From the NCBI GenBank assembly GCA_913052045.1, contig CAJXDJ010000074.1, positions 1 through 5,586 on the forward strand: 5,586 nucleotides of DNA, read 5' to 3'. The notes below the pieces were generated by a model. The model was not told the DNA's origin. It made no database searches and was given only the letters and a program-made list of their open reading frames with translations. Every line of letters starts with the position of its first letter. The first letter of the stretch is position 1. The position numbers and the translations under genes were made by a program. This stretch comes from an uncultured Dehalococcoidia bacterium (GTDB lineage: Bacteria; Chloroflexota; Dehalococcoidia; Lucifugimonadales; GCA-2712585). Below are positions 5,521 through 5,586 of the stretch, in pieces.

Positions 5521-5586
5521 CTAGAAATCTAGATACAGATTTATTTAATAAAAAAAAAATTATTACAAATTTAAATAGAAAGATTA
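5521..5586. other. AT-rich tail with A-run and short palindromes
   Basis: The last 66 nt are almost all A/T, unlike the rest of the window. They begin with the near-palindrome CTAGAAATCTAG (5521-5532) right after the dehydrogenase stop, and contain TAATAA (5546-5551) and TTATTA (5560-5565) flanking eight A residues, within a ten-A run at 5550-5559. No GC stem followed by T residues is present on the plus strand, so no normal terminator for the upstream operon is seen. On the minus strand the run would be T10. It may be the start of a regulatory gap whose remainder lies outside the window. Confidence 0.5.

Overview
The window reads as bacterial DNA of moderate, slightly AT-leaning composition. 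Most genes have Shine-Dalgarno sites, start codons are mixed ATG/TTG, and genes are packed in short operons. Nothing in it fixes a species. The mix of a divergent crotonase, a ketopantoate-reductase-like dehydrogenase, a PIG-L deacetylase and a stand-alone cupin is what one often sees in uncultivated marine or soil heterotrophs, for example the SAR202-type Chloroflexota. That placement is inference only.

Layout, left to right. Positions 1-543 (+) hold the C-terminal part of a RecB/Cas4-like PD-(D/E)XK nuclease that runs off the left edge. It is followed at 573-791 (+) by a small CxxC...CxxC zinc-ribbon protein that starts with TTG. This pair looks phage- or plasmid-derived. A 12-bp perfect hairpin lies inside the zinc-ribbon gene and has a T-tract only on the minus strand, so it looks like the terminator of the opposing operon. 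A convergent gap (792-918) separates the pair from a minus-strand bicistron, a cupin (1668-1994) then a PIG-L deacetylase (919-1644), with a plausible sigma70-type promoter at 2057-2086. Next comes RmuC (2213-3364, minus), a membrane-anchored coiled-coil protein with a nuclease-like domain.

A 345-nt divergent intergenic region (3365-3709) follows. It contains a good candidate promoter (3649-3677) for the plus-strand operon of a crotonase-superfamily protein (3710-4471) and, 8 nt downstream, a ketopantoate-reductase-family dehydrogenase (4480-5520). The last 66 nt are very AT-rich, contain a run of ten A residues and show no plus-strand terminator.

The most unusual signal is in the right-hand operon. 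The crotonase keeps the CoA-binding and oxyanion-hole motifs but appears to lack both glutamates used by true enoyl-CoA hydratases. Its partner keeps the catalytic Lys/Glu of ketopantoate reductases but has an acidic residue where NADPH-specific enzymes carry a basic one. Together they look like a two-step acyl-CoA/2-oxoacid-type pathway of unknown substrate, not plain beta-oxidation plus pantothenate synthesis. I saw no CRISPR array, IS element, rRNA or tRNA.
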